NCBI GenBank assembly: GCA_963924555.1
Contig: OZ004594.1
Location: 1,891,563-1,955,562, forward strand
Direction of reading: 5' to 3'
Source of the DNA: Crambe crambe
Taxonomy: Eukaryota > Porifera > Demospongiae > Poecilosclerida > Crambeidae
DNA: 64,000 nucleotides
Both the position numbers and the translations under genes were made by a program. The notes under the pieces are model-generated. The model saw nothing but the letters and a program-made list of their open reading frames with translations, was not told the origin of the DNA and searched no databases. Below are positions 31,399 to 54,503 of the stretch, piece after piece; within the stretch, counting starts at the first letter, position 1, and each line of letters begins with the position of its first letter.

Positions 31399-34300
31399 TT
31401 AATGGGTTCTCTTTTCATACCACTTGAGCGTATTGTTGAACAGGTTGTGAATTGCAGCCTCAAGACCATTTGCCAAGTCTGAATGCAATTTTTAGTCAAA
31501 TTGTTATGATTATTGCACATCAAAAGGAATCCCACACACTTTGACAGATAACTAAGACTTCTGCTTAGCTAGTTACATACTGATATAACATACCAGCTGG
31601 TTCAATTCCCTTGACGTTGATGCCCACTGAGTTCATGTAGCTGTGAGCAGTCTTCCAGTTGTCCTGCCTGTGAAGGCGTACCTTTGGCTTGGTGTTGTAC
31701 TTGAATGGTTTTGTGCCTGAGGCATACTGGAAAAGAAAAAGTAGCTGGTAATCGCAAGGGAGCAAAATTTAATAAAGGGGCCAAACCCCTCAGCTCCCAT
31801 AGTTGTGGAATCAAGCAAATTTGAGCTAAATCTGCTGTTTTCAACTTCCATTGAGGGCTAAGTTATTCTCCAAAAGAAGACCCTCTCAACAAGGATAATA
31901 CCTTTCTTTGTAGCTACATATAAAATAACCAAGACAACCTCTCTACAAAGGACAAAATGCTGGGTCGAGGTTATGCACCCTTGAAATCTTTCTGCATAAC
32001 TATCATTCTAGCCTATTGTTATGGCTGCAGTGTTGATGTAGCATGATACAGTAGCCTTTGATCCTTTTCAGCAATCACCGTCATCAATCAAAATGGTGAA
32101 GTCTACCCTTTAGCTATCATGTTTCTCAAAATGACCTCAAATGGGTATATAGATGCAACAAATCACTGAGCTTACTGAAACTGCCTGGATTATTAGGATT
32201 CCATCCGACAGAGAACTTGATATATTATCAACAGTTCTGCCAATTGAAGGTTTAAGTTGACTATTCAACCAGCTCAAATATTTCTGGAAGTAACAAAGAG
32301 TACAATAATATAAGCAGTTGTTACCTTATATTATCACATTCTGTTTACCTGCTCAGCATCTACCCGCTGTAATGATTTTGCTGTGGGAGAGTCCACTATT
32401 CCCTCCTATGTAATGAAGAATGAATGGAAAGTATATAGTCTAAGTGTAACTACAGTAATCACAATTCTGACCTTAGAATACAACCAAGCTCTGAACGTCT
32501 TCTTCTTGAGCCTCTTGACGTAATGAAGGTTAGCTCTGTCCTCTTCGTCCTTTGCCACAGTTCCCATGTTCCGTACTTGGATCCAAGCATAGAAAGCTTT
32601 TGCAAGACTATCTGCAGTTTAAAAACTCATAGCTAGGTAGTGTGGTTATTTTCCTAAGCCTATCACTTTAACCTTTTCTCTTCCTTTGTGCCATCTTCTC
32701 AGCTTTACGATACTAAATACAGAGAGAACATCATGTGTACTTAATGTGTAGATACTTTCAGGTCATCCAGATTAGAGAGGTTTGGTGTCCTGATTATTTT
32801 TTTCTTTTTGCATTTGCTCATTGAAAGGTTCCAACTGTTCATATCACCCACCTCTAGCTACAATGTTATCATGGTTCACTAACTTACAGCACTTTTCATC
32901 AATTGAATGTATTTTCTCCACGCCTTCATGTACTTCCTTTCATCTTGTATCCGATGGTAAATCAATGCTCTATCCTGACTCGTTTCCTGCAAGAAAAAAT
33001 TAGTAGAGCTAGCCATTATGATTTAGCTAACAGGTTATGTAGGCAGCTAGGCACCACCTCATCTAGCCTCATACCCAGGCCCTGCTTTTCCTGGGTACGA
33101 GGCTACCACTTCACCACACAGTTTCCACTGAAACTTACAGCATCAAATACAATCTCTTCGGCTATCTCCTTGATCGTTGCCAAATTCACCACCTTCTTTC
33201 GGAGCAGTCTCGGATAGCGTAGGAGCATCCGGGCCCGATTGAACCCGGTCCTTCCTGGTGCATTCCCACTTGCCCCCACATTCTTCACCGCTAAGGGGCG
33301 TTTGGGTGAAATCGGTTTTCTCATTTCCATGTCGTCATCACTGGTATCGTCAGAGCTGGAGTCATCGGAATCGGAAGTTGAAGTGTAGTCCGAACTACTT
33401 GTGTCACTACTATCAGTATCATCACTGGTGGAATCTCCTTCCATAGTGGTGTGCTTTCTCTCCGGTGATGGGACACGAAGTCTGGCTGGATTTTGCATAG
33501 AAATGGCAGAAGAATTGATCAACCTTGTCTTTATCTCATTGAGTTGCAGTTCAATATCGTCCATGGTTGAATCTGATTCTGGATCACTTGCAGTAGTGGA
33601 GCTGTCGGTCTGACCAAACTGTCGAATTATTTGAGGTCTGCTACTAGAAGGAGCAGCTGTACCAGTTGGGGACTGAGTTTGAATGGTCACTCTTGATTTG
33701 TTTCGGCTGTTAGCGATTCTCGATATCGGTGCAGTTCTAGCAGCAGGTTGAGAATGAGAATTGGTTGGACTTGTTGTATTCATGATTTTCTGCTGCGCTA
33801 TCTGCTTATTTTGCAAGTGGGGCTGCAATTTGGGACCGCCTCGTTTACCCTTTCCAGTGGTGGCCCCACCTGGAGCGGCAGAGGGAAGAGGAGGAAGGTG
33901 ATTGGTGGATTTCTGTGCTGTGTGTAGTGGTGATGCTTCAAGGGAAGAAGAAGGAGATGACTGTGAGGATGGGGAGTTCAGAGGAGAAAGAGAGGAGGAA
34001 GGGGAGGAGATAGCTTCGTCCAGAACCTGCTGCATTTCATCAAAGGCATCGAAATCCAACCGCTGTTGAGCAAAGGATGATTTTTTCTCAATGATATCAG
34101 ATTTAGGAATCTGATGACTTGGGAAAGGTGTTGGTTTCCTTTCCAAAATTTTCCTGGTTTCAGTGGGACTGCTTTGAGGCACTGGAAGTTGATTATAATT
34201 CCACTTGATGCCACTTCCATCCTCTGCCCCATCACTACCTCTTCTTCTTCTGTGTCTCCCTCTCTTGTGGTGATGCTTGCGCTCTTTCGATGAAGACCCC

Positions 34301-37300
34301 ACTGAGCTGTGGCTGTCTGAATCATCTGAATCACGGACACTCTCTCCTTTTGATTCTGCCAAGTTAGCAGCTCTTTCCCTAATCTGTTCCTTCAATGTCG
34401 GATTAGCTCTCTTCCGAAGGTTAACAGCTCTCTTGCCAAGGAGGTATTCGACCGTAGGTGTAGGTGGGGGATCAGGAATGCTATTATCAATATCATCACC
34501 ATCATCATCGTCACTGCCTTGTTCGTACGGAGTCCTCTGTGAACTCATGGAAGAATCCCAGCTTTGTGACGTCTTCAAGGCTTTCTGTGCACTCTGGGTT
34601 TTGGTTGGTCCAATCTTTCGGGACGACCAAAATCGTGACAAGATTTTCTTTCCACCTCTTGGAGCTGGTTCTCTGCATGTAACAATCTCATTAATATTAA
34701 TTGTCACACAAAAAATTAGTCTCACTTTTTTTCGTAGCTACTCATTCTCTTCTCCACCAAATCCCTGGATAGCGGTGACTGTTGAAAAATAATTAGGAAG
34801 ATAAGGGCTGTAATCCCTGAAATGAGCTAGGACACTTTATGGATCCTTCTGCAGTATTCACCCCTGAATTAAGGAGACACCTCCTTAATCAAGACACCTC
34901 CTTAATCAAGACACCTCCTTAAGGAGACACCTCCTTAATCAAGACACCTCCTTAAGGAGACACCTCCTTAATCAAGACACCTCCTTAATCAAGTCGCCTC
35001 CTTAAGGAGACACCTCCTTAATTAAGACACTTATTATACTGGTCCCAAAAGTGTCCACGTTTAGAGGTTCATTATTATGTGCAATAGTTTAACAACAGTT
35101 TGTGATCTTTTGAGACTTACAGAGACACTATTAGGTGGTATGGTGACATTCTTGGCTGGGATCCCTGACTTCAGGGGACTGAGGAGACTCTTCCTCTTCG
35201 TCTCCCCTGTAGGTTCAGAGGGGGTCTGGGTCACTCTACTCACATGATTCACTTCTTCTGCTAGGATCTTTTTACGTATTTCCTGCAGTCAAAACCAAGC
35301 CTTAAATTTTTTTTTGAAATTCCATATCTTATAACAAACCTTTTCATACTCCTCCTCTTTCTTCAAGAGCTCTCTCCTTTTCTTGATTCTCTCCTCTTTT
35401 TCCTTCCTGATATCTTCCTCCAGCTTTCTTCTCTTCTCTTCGGCTTGGGTGAACAACTTCTGCTCTTGTGATGGTGGTCGAGTGAGCTCCTCCATCTTCT
35501 GGATTTCATCAATATCAATCAGATCTCGTAGAGTCTAAAAGGAATGAACATTAACAACAACAAGAAGATTGGGAGGTGGATGGGGTTCTATGAAATCAAG
35601 GTGGAAGGCTTACCGTCCATTCATCACCTTCATTCACTTCGTTCCCATCTACTTCATCATAAGCTTCAAGATCATCATCAAAAACATTCACAGGCAGCTG
35701 CACAAAAGATATTCGTCAATTTTGTCTGGTAGAATTGGTACGCAGGAGTTAAGATATTGTCTCCATAGCTACATGTTTTCTATTAGCTACTAGCTCTACC
35801 TGATGAGGTGGAGCATTTCTGTAGTTATCGATCATCTCGGCTTTAGAGTGCTTTGTCCTTGAGATACCTCTGGACCTCTCCAGGCTGTTCTGTAAGTTGA
35901 ATTGCAGAGTGGAGAAAGGAAAAAAGGTAAGGCCCATTGTATAGCTATCCTTCCTCCATCCCTCCTCCCTCCCTCCCAATTTCCTCCCTCCCTCCCTATT
36001 TCCTCCCTCCATCTTCCCTCCCAATTTCCTCCCTCCCCCTCCCTCTTTCCTCCCTCCCTCCCCCTCCCTCTTTCCTCCCTCCCCCTCCATCTTCCCTCCC
36101 AATTTCCTCCCTCCCCCTCCCTCTTTCCTCCCTCCCTCGCCCTCCTCCCTCTCTGCATTAATCTTAAACACAGTACACTTACAGTCATATTTCCAGTCTT
36201 TCCTTTGGGGAGACGCTGCTTCATCAAAAGTCCCAGATATCGAGCTGCTTTTGTCTGGCCATTCTTGATGGCCATCTCTCTGGCTGTATTACCTTCAACG
36301 TCAGTCAGAGTGATATCCACTCCATATTCGCATAAAATCTCTAGAATTCTGCAATCATCAAGTCAGAATGTTAGCTATAATTATGGTTGAGTCAACCTCT
36401 GATACTAGTTAGCTGGAATGCATTATGCAGCCAGTATTCTATTTTGACTTGGCTTGAGACAATGCCTAAACTAGCTACCAGCTCACTTGATGTGGCCACG
36501 TTCTGCTGCATCGTGAAGGGGTGTGCTCTGGTAGTAGTCCCTCTCATTACCTGTACACTGCCTCTGTTGCAGCAGCCACTCGATGATCTTGATATGACCT
36601 GCACACCCAAGAAGACCAGGAAGATTGCTATGGTGGTTATAGCTAGCTGGATCAAAGATTAACTACAGTGGAACCTCCAATAAAAGACACTCCAAAAGAG
36701 GACAAACCTCTCGACAAAGGACACTCTAACAGAATTTTTGTATATATTACTCGATATACAAATTAACTTCTAAAAAGAGAGAACAACCTCTCTACAAAGG
36801 AGGCTCCAAGTGTGTGCATTATTTTGAGGTTCCACTGTAGAGTACTATTCTTCCTTCAATATCAGAAATGTATTAATCTTACACTCTGCAGCTGCAAAAT
36901 GTAGTGCCGAAGCTCCTTCTGTCGTCCTGAGACCCCCCGGGGCTGTTTCCGACCCAAACTGAAAGAGATATTTGATAGCCTCAAAGTGGCCACCCACGGC
37001 AGCTGCATGTATGGGAGCGAGACCCTGTGCTGTGAATATCGTGGGATCCCCTCCCCCTTTCTCGGCCAACCAACGAATCACATTCACGTATCCCCTATGG
37101 GCTGCATGGTAGATGGGCGTGGCTCCATTCCTGTCCTTGCTGTTCACAAGACGTCTCGGCTTAGGATGATGTTTATAAGCATATAGTGTTAGCCACCGAA
37201 CGATGTCCAAGTAATTCTTGGAAGCTGCTAGATGGAGAGGAGTTGCTCCATTTTTAGAGGCTGTATCGATGGCTGCATTCCCCTCAATCACCAACCATTG

Positions 37301-37732
37301 AATGACCTTCAAATGACCCCCTTGGATTGCCCAGTGAAGAGGTGTGGCATTATTACTGTCAATGTCGTTTGGGCTTGCCATAGTCTGCGAGAGGAGATAG
37401 CGCAAGCACTCCAGATTTCCTGTTCCAGCTGCATCATGAGCTGGAGTGGCCCCATTTTTCGCTCTTGGGATCCCATCCACAAGCTTGTTTTCTATGAGGT
37501 AGATTAGCACCGATATGTGACCCTTCCTTGCGGCTACGTGCATTGCAGTAACATTATGGTCATCTGAGATCAACTTTCCAAGTGTCTCAAAGGTGTAGAT
37601 TAGGCACCCTACATGACCTGCTCCTGCTGCTTCAAGTTGTGGATATCTAGTTCTCGAGCAGGTGGAACACAATCCTTTTCTTGCAGAGCGAAGAACTTTT
37701 CTAAGAGAAGCAAAACTCATCTTGAAGAGCAA
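31399..37732 (-). CDS. Ankyrin-repeat / coiled-coil / calponin-homology protein, 16 exons
   Basis: Exons in coding order: 37732-36883, 36598-36487, 36348-36183, 35889-35800, 35697-35614, 35534-35340, 35282-35121, 34778-34726, 34672-33139, 32986-32888, 32712-32673, 32611-32472, 32405-32349, 32283-32176, 31726-31594, 31478-31399; 1300 codons with unbroken phase. Residues about 50-375 hold nine ankyrin repeats (NGATPLHLAA-type) resembling the espin head. Next come an acidic linker ending GDEW, a strongly charged coiled coil in exon 6, and a 512-codon exon of Ser/Asp/Pro-rich sequence. IQ-like stretches (KAWRKYIQLM, AFYAWIQVRNMG) lead into a C-terminal single calponin-homology domain: YLSWLNSQL, then NWKTAHSYMNSVGI and a final helix ending KWYEKRTH. 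This suggests a cytoskeletal, possibly actin- or microtubule-linked scaffold (inference). No vertebrate protein with this exact order comes to mind. A second ATG at 37720 could be the real start. Confidence 0.82.
31862..31975. mobile_element. Partial MITE copy
   Basis: CTCCAAAAGAAGACCCTCTC and ACAACCTCTCTACAAAGGAC are family modules; both terminal repeats are missing. It lies in an intron of the ankyrin/CH gene. Confidence 0.5.
34858..35075. repeat. Minisatellite of CACCTCCTTAA units, in intron
   Basis: This stretch in the intron between exons 7 and 8 of the ankyrin/CH gene repeats two short modules, ACACCTCCTTAATCAAG and ACACCTCCTTAAGG, about ten times. It ends in GGTCCCAAAAGTGTCCAC. The same words occur singly at 10970-11030 and 23205-23245, so the minisatellite looks like an internally expanded copy of a dispersed element. 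Confidence 0.7.
35945..36157. repeat. Pyrimidine-rich (CCCTCC)n tract in intron
   Basis: Degenerate CCCTCC/TTTCCTCCC repeats lie in the intron between exons 3 and 4 of the ankyrin/CH gene. On the coding strand this is a long GGGAGG purine tract. Confidence 0.8.
36666..36837. mobile_element. Complete MITE with CAGTGGAACCTC ends and TA target duplication
   Basis: This 172-bp element starts CAGTGGAACCTCC and ends GAGGTTCCACTG. It is flanked on both sides by TA (36664-36665 and 36838-36839). CAGT termini with a TA duplication are the hallmark of Tc1/mariner/pogo elements. There is no coding capacity, so it is a non-autonomous MITE. It lies in intron 1 of the ankyrin/CH gene and is the cleanest copy of the family in the window. 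Confidence 0.82.
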
Positions 37733-39845
37733 CAGACTAGAATTCTAGTCTTCCCCCATGAAATATAATATGCATCTCTATGCAACTGCCTTGTTTACTA
37801 GGCACACGAATCAGCAACGCCCTCTTTTGGAATGGGCGTGGCCATTATTAGGCAAGCGTGGGCGGGGAGCCTGCTTAAATTTCTGCTGACGTTCGCAAGA
37901 ATAAAATTATTTCCAAAAACCACTGCAAAGGATTGTTCAGAGATTGTAAACTTTGGTTCGTCGCCTGCCGCAGTTTATAGTGTCCTATTCGTGTCTACTC
38001 CGAGGGCGGGCATACCGAAGAAAGGGCATACCGAAGGCGCCTAGACTAGTCTAGTCATGTTGTAAAAGGTGTTAGCTGGAAACTATTTCGCAAGCGAAAA
38101 GAACGCTATTATAACTTATCAGCCACCTCTCCTGAATGACAAAGTAAGCTTATGTTTGGCTAACTCACTGGCTAGTAAAGAACTCAAGGGACCATATAGC
38201 TAGAGTGAAGTGTGCATGTGTTGGCCTATCCTTTGTCACTATCCCGTTCTCCATTGTACGGTGTGCATAGCTCAACCCTTTGATAGAGTTGTAATGTGAT
38301 CAACTGTAGTACTTTGGGAGGGTAAGTCTAGCTTAAGTACTCTTTAAATATCTTCCTCACCATGCATGCCCACACAATAGAGCACTGTTTAGATTTCTAG
38401 AGCAGATAGCTAGCATACATAAACAGCTCTTCTGTGGTTAAGTAAGCAATACACACGAAATCCCTGGTGCTAAGTTTACTTTGTATCAAAGAGTGACCCT
38501 AGGGGTTAACTTAAAGTACCATAGCTATAGTGGATGCTGCAAAACGGGCCTGGGTATGAATCCATGATGCCCCATGAGAAAGACTTCATAGTTTAGTGAA
38601 AGAACGTCACTTTGGCTCCTGTTCATGATTGGACTGGCTATAGATCCCCCAACCACCCCCATCACTGCTATTGTGAATGCTTTTTCACTGCCTACCTACA
38701 GTTAGGCTAATTTTTTTGTTACAATTGGCAGGTAGTTATATATACCCTTGGGGGAATCAGCTTAAGTAATTGCAGGGGCAGCTCCATGGTAAAGGGGATG
38801 ATGACCTACCCAGCTGTATGTGGAGTTGTGTATCTCACCTCGGTATTCTCAGTACCATGTGTCAGCTGGAAGAATTATTTTAGAAGTTGAAAGAACCTAC
38901 ATGTATAAACAACGGGTGTATGCACTGGATGAGGAGAGACAACTGCATTTCTGAATGAACTTTTAGTGAAATGGGCTGGTCGTTATAGTAGCATGAGGGT
39001 ATGATCAGAAATGGGCTAAAGCAGCCATAATCCCAATGCAAGTCACTTATCACAGCTATAGCTCTATAGAACAAAGTAGATCAGAAAAACATATATCCCT
39101 TGAAACTTGACCATTTTCGAGTGAGACTTTTCGGTAGTCATGTCAAAGTAGTAAGGCATGAAGGAAGTTTCTCCCTAAACTTCCCCTCCCTCCCTCGCTC
39201 TCCCCTTCAATGTAAAACAGAACTGTAACTTGGCCTTTGCAGTACGTCCTTTTGTTGGTGTTTAACTCGAACCTTTTAATCCCACTTCGTTAAGTAATAG
39301 CATTCAATTAATCCTACTTTGCAACCCAAGCTTTTTGCCAAGATGTCTGGATTTTCCTTATAAACATCTGGAGCATATCATAACACCGGCAACGCCAATC
39401 AGATTTCTAATTGCATTGTGGTTTTATTCAATCAAGTTGTCATCTAAAGCATGGCCTTGCCCCAGTGACATACTGATCCTACTTAGGTAATAATGTGTCT
39501 CAAGAAATTGAATCAGTCACAAGAATGTGGAAGGTTATCACATTAATTTGTCTCTGGCATCCTATTAAGATAGGTGATATTCTTCTTATTTGGTATTCTT
39601 AATTAAGGTCTCCTTATTTAGAAGAAGTATTCTTAATAAAGGTCTCCTTATTTAGAACAAGTGTTCTTAATTAAATTTTCCTTATTAGAACAGATGTTCT
39701 CAACTAAGCTATAAGGTCTCCATATTTCTCCATATTAAAATAATTAAGATTTCCTTATGTTCTCAATTAAGGTTTCCTTTAGAATAACAATAGAACAGGT
39801 GTTCTTAATTAAAGTATTTTTTCTATCGTATTTTTGCAGTTCATA
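37733..39845. other. 2.1-kb intergenic stretch, divergent promoters
   Basis: The stretch separates the 5' ends of the ankyrin/CH gene (-) and the sulfotransferase (+). No coding exon is supported. From about 39560 to 39830 it holds five or six degenerate copies of an AT-rich unit of the type TTCTTAATTAAGGTCTCCTTATTTAGAA. It ends in a TTTTTGCAG at 39831-39838 that looks like a 3' splice site, so a 5' UTR exon of the sulfotransferase probably lies upstream in this gap. Confidence 0.5.
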
Positions 39846-40897
39846 ATGGCATTTTCATGCGGATACTTGTGCCACTCCAGCAAGAGAAGGAACACCCTAT
39901 TCATTATCATAGCAATCATCACAATAATCCTAATCATCGTCTGCAACATTCAAGATTCCCAGAGCAACTCAGTCCAGTACACAGACAGTGTCCAGAGGAA
40001 CAGTCGAGTCAGACATGACCTGTTAGTCCACAGAACTTTATGGGAGCAGGATGGAACAAAGACACGCCTGCTCCTCGACAACAGCACCAAAAATGGAAAT
40101 AGGAGATTCCCCAATGCATTAATTATAGGTGTTAGAAAAGGTGGGACAAGAGCTTTGATAGAAGAGCTTTGATAGATATGCTTAAAGCTCACCCCAATAT
40201 TGTGGCAGCCACAAACGAGATCCATTACTTTGATCGGAACGAGAATTTCGCAAAGGGACGTGACTGGTACATCCAGCAGATGCCCGTTTCCCAGAGGCAC
40301 CAGATCACTATTGAGAAATCTCCGAGCTACTTCGTCTCTCACTCAGCACCGGAAAGAGTATCAGAAATGTCACCCAACATAAAACTCATTCTTATAGTCC
40401 GAAATCCCATTGATAGAACGGTATCAGATTATACCCAACTCTTCAATAGGAAATCGTACCATAGGGGCTCTTTTGAAGATTCTGTGTTTCTTTCTGATAA
40501 TACGGTAAACACAAAATTCTCTCCAGTTTCTGTTAGTATGTACGATATTCACTTCAAGAGATGGCAGGAGTACTTTGACCTTGAGCAGATTTTAATAGTT
40601 GATGGAGACACTTTGATAAGCAATCCACTAACAGAACTGAAAAAGGCAGAGTCCTTTCTTGAAGTCGGGAGTTTCTTTACTGACGACATGTTCTATTTCA
40701 ATGCAACTAAAGGATTCTACTGCTGGAAACGGACGGACAAGTCAGGAAAACTCGTCCCTCACTGTTTAGGTCGGGCTAAGGGCAGGCGACACCCCCAGAT
40801 ATTGAACAGCACCACACAGAGACTAGCCAATTTCTTTTGGCCGCACAATGAAAACTTCTTTATACAATGTAAGCAGAGATTCAACTGGGGCACTTGA
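39846..40897 (+). pseudogene. Heparan sulfate 3-O-sulfotransferase-like gene, broken by a 14-bp duplication
   Basis: This is a Golgi type II sulfotransferase that would move sulfate from PAPS to the 3-OH of glucosamine in heparan sulfate. The N-terminus has a short basic cytosolic end and a hydrophobic anchor (NTLFIIIAIITIILIIV). Then come the 5'-phosphosulfate loop IIGVRKGGTRAL, the catalytic-region block NEIHYFD, the 3'-phosphate motif RNPIDRTVSDYTQ, and the C-terminal NATKGFYCW...CLGRAKGRRHP block with its disulfide cysteines. All are typical of HS3ST enzymes. The frame breaks right after RKGGTRALI: 40149-40162 is repeated exactly at 40163-40176, shifting the frame into a TGA at 40170-40172. 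The rest stays open to TGA at 40897. All other residues look intact, so this is a very young pseudogene, a polymorphism or an assembly error. Confidence 0.88.
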
Positions 40898-41005
40898 CTA
40901 TAATGTAGCATTTTAAAGAATGTCAATTTTTAAAAATCAATTGTTTAAAAATGATACAGAAAGGTGGTCATACAGGTATGCAGCAGTTGCTAGTATTATG
41001 TGAGA

Positions 41006-45681
<4,676 letters not shown>

Positions 45682-45844
45682 GGCCGTGCAGCGCAGGGAG
45701 AGGGGCCGGGTTCGTGTACAGTCTCGATCGCGCGTACACTCTAGTCACGCCCCTCATAATCGATCATGTGATCATGATTATACGGGTGTGTACGTGTGAG
45801 GGGTTCTGTTCTGGTTGATTTTTAAGGAGCTAGATAAGGAAAAG
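45682..45844. promoter_or_regulatory. Bidirectional promoter, oxygenase / transporter
   Basis: Only 163 bp lie between the opposed start codons. The region is locally GC- and CpG-rich near the oxygenase start (GATCGCGCGTAC). It also contains a palindrome-like GATCATGTGATCATGATTA with a TCATGTGA E-box at its centre, around 45760-45780. Shared control is inferred from distance only. Confidence 0.5.
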
Positions 45845-52717
<6,873 letters not shown>

Positions 52718-53209
52718 ACTGGAATTTGAATAAGGAATGTACAATTTTTGCGTGCATGACTAATTAAAAAGACCCCCATAATTTTAATTTCCTCTACTCT
52801 GTTGGCAACTTCATCCCTCCCTCATCTCTTCTCTTTCCCCAATCTCTTTCCTCCAATTAGCAAATAAGCTTCTTCCTGCACATGACCTTTGTACCCAGCT
52901 ATATATGTATCTAATACAGGTGTGTTCTTTTGTATCTCTTATAATAATAATTATAACTTGTCAATAAAAAGAATGTGGCTTGGGGACGGGATGGGAGAGA
53001 GGGAATACAGACATGATCATTAGCTCGAAATATGTACAGCCCTTCCATGCAACTTCAAACGACTATACATTTCACTTGACATTATTATAGCAGGCCATTA
53101 AGAGTAATGAGAGCAGGCACACATTCATTATTATAAAATAAAATTTAAAAATCACTGAGGAGGAGGGAAACAAAATGTTTTTATAGTGAAAGCACAACAA
53201 TAAAGCTGA
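52718..53209. other. Intergenic stretch between convergent genes
   Basis: This holds the transporter 3' UTR with its AATAAA at 52963 and the 3' UTR of the first SRCR gene. No coding sequence or named repeat was seen. Confidence 0.5.
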
Positions 53210-54422
53210 CTAGATGGTGTCATAGGCTCGGCGCCGCGTTCCTCGGAATAGGATGCAGCCCGGGATGCAGCAGCATAAGACGATTGGTATTATTATGCAC
53301 AGGGCAAGGAGTATCAGTGCACCTATAACCACACCTGCTATCCACGCCTTAACAACAGCTGATGATACTGCATTATTGCAAAGAAAGGTCAATTATTGTA
53401 GGAGTAAAATCCTATGCAGCTGCTGATAGGTGGACCTCCGAATAATGGACACACCTTGGACCCAGCCTTTCTCAAGAGTTTGTCCTCTTTTGGATGTTAT
53501 AATTTTGCATAGAGTGTGCAATACAAAATTCTTGTTTTCATTCTCTTTTTGGAGGGTGTCCTTTATTGAAGGTTCCACTGAAATAATAACTTACTGGTGC
53601 AAACAGACTCAGATCCTTCAGAGAACTCCAAACTGATGTCAAAAGCTATTAGAATCATGAAGAAGAGAATGGTTCATAAGTAACACTATGGCTGATGTAA
53701 TGGTATAGCTGGACTAGAAGATAATAGGTTTTGTACTTATGGCTGGCTGTAGCTACAGCCTGGATATAGTGATCCAACTTCACTCTCTTTTTTAAGCTTT
53801 TTAGCTAATGACTTACTGCAAGTAACATAAGAAAATTGGCCATTGCAGTTGATGGGTGTGTTCCTGCTGGGATAACTGAAACACTCACGGAGGCAGGAAT
53901 GGGAGCTTGTACAGGTGAACATGTCCAGCACTCCATCAGTCATTGTTCTACAAAGAACACCAAGAACATGTATATAACAGTGAACACCTGTGGACTGACT
54001 CTTTGAAATTCTCAGCATAATCAGGACACTTTTTCTGTACCCCTGTAATCTTATCAGGGTGCATTGCATTCAGTTAATAGCTACTGTGTCTAGGATTAAT
54101 TATCAGATCATAATTATGTATTATTTTCATGTCCAATTGATATTAGGTTGGCTGGGCAGCCCATTCCAGGCCAGGGCCAGAGTATAATAACTATTTTATT
54201 CTACGTACCCATTCTCAATTGGTTCCATATTCTCAACTCCGATAGAGTTAGTGTAGCCAAGCTGCCGACAAGCTGAATCGGCATCGGCTTTATTCATATT
54301 GCAGACAGACCCAAATTCACCGTTGACATACACTTGCAGAAAGCCTGATGATTTGACTTCTACATTGTCATCCGATAGGTAAACCATTGTATCATAAGGG
54401 TAAGAGTATCTATTGGTATCAG

Positions 54423-54503
<81 letters not shown>

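Noticed and set aside
33258-34792. Plus-strand open frames across the large ankyrin/CH exon
   Set aside because: They are antisense shadows of a 512-codon minus-strand exon whose phases match both neighbours.
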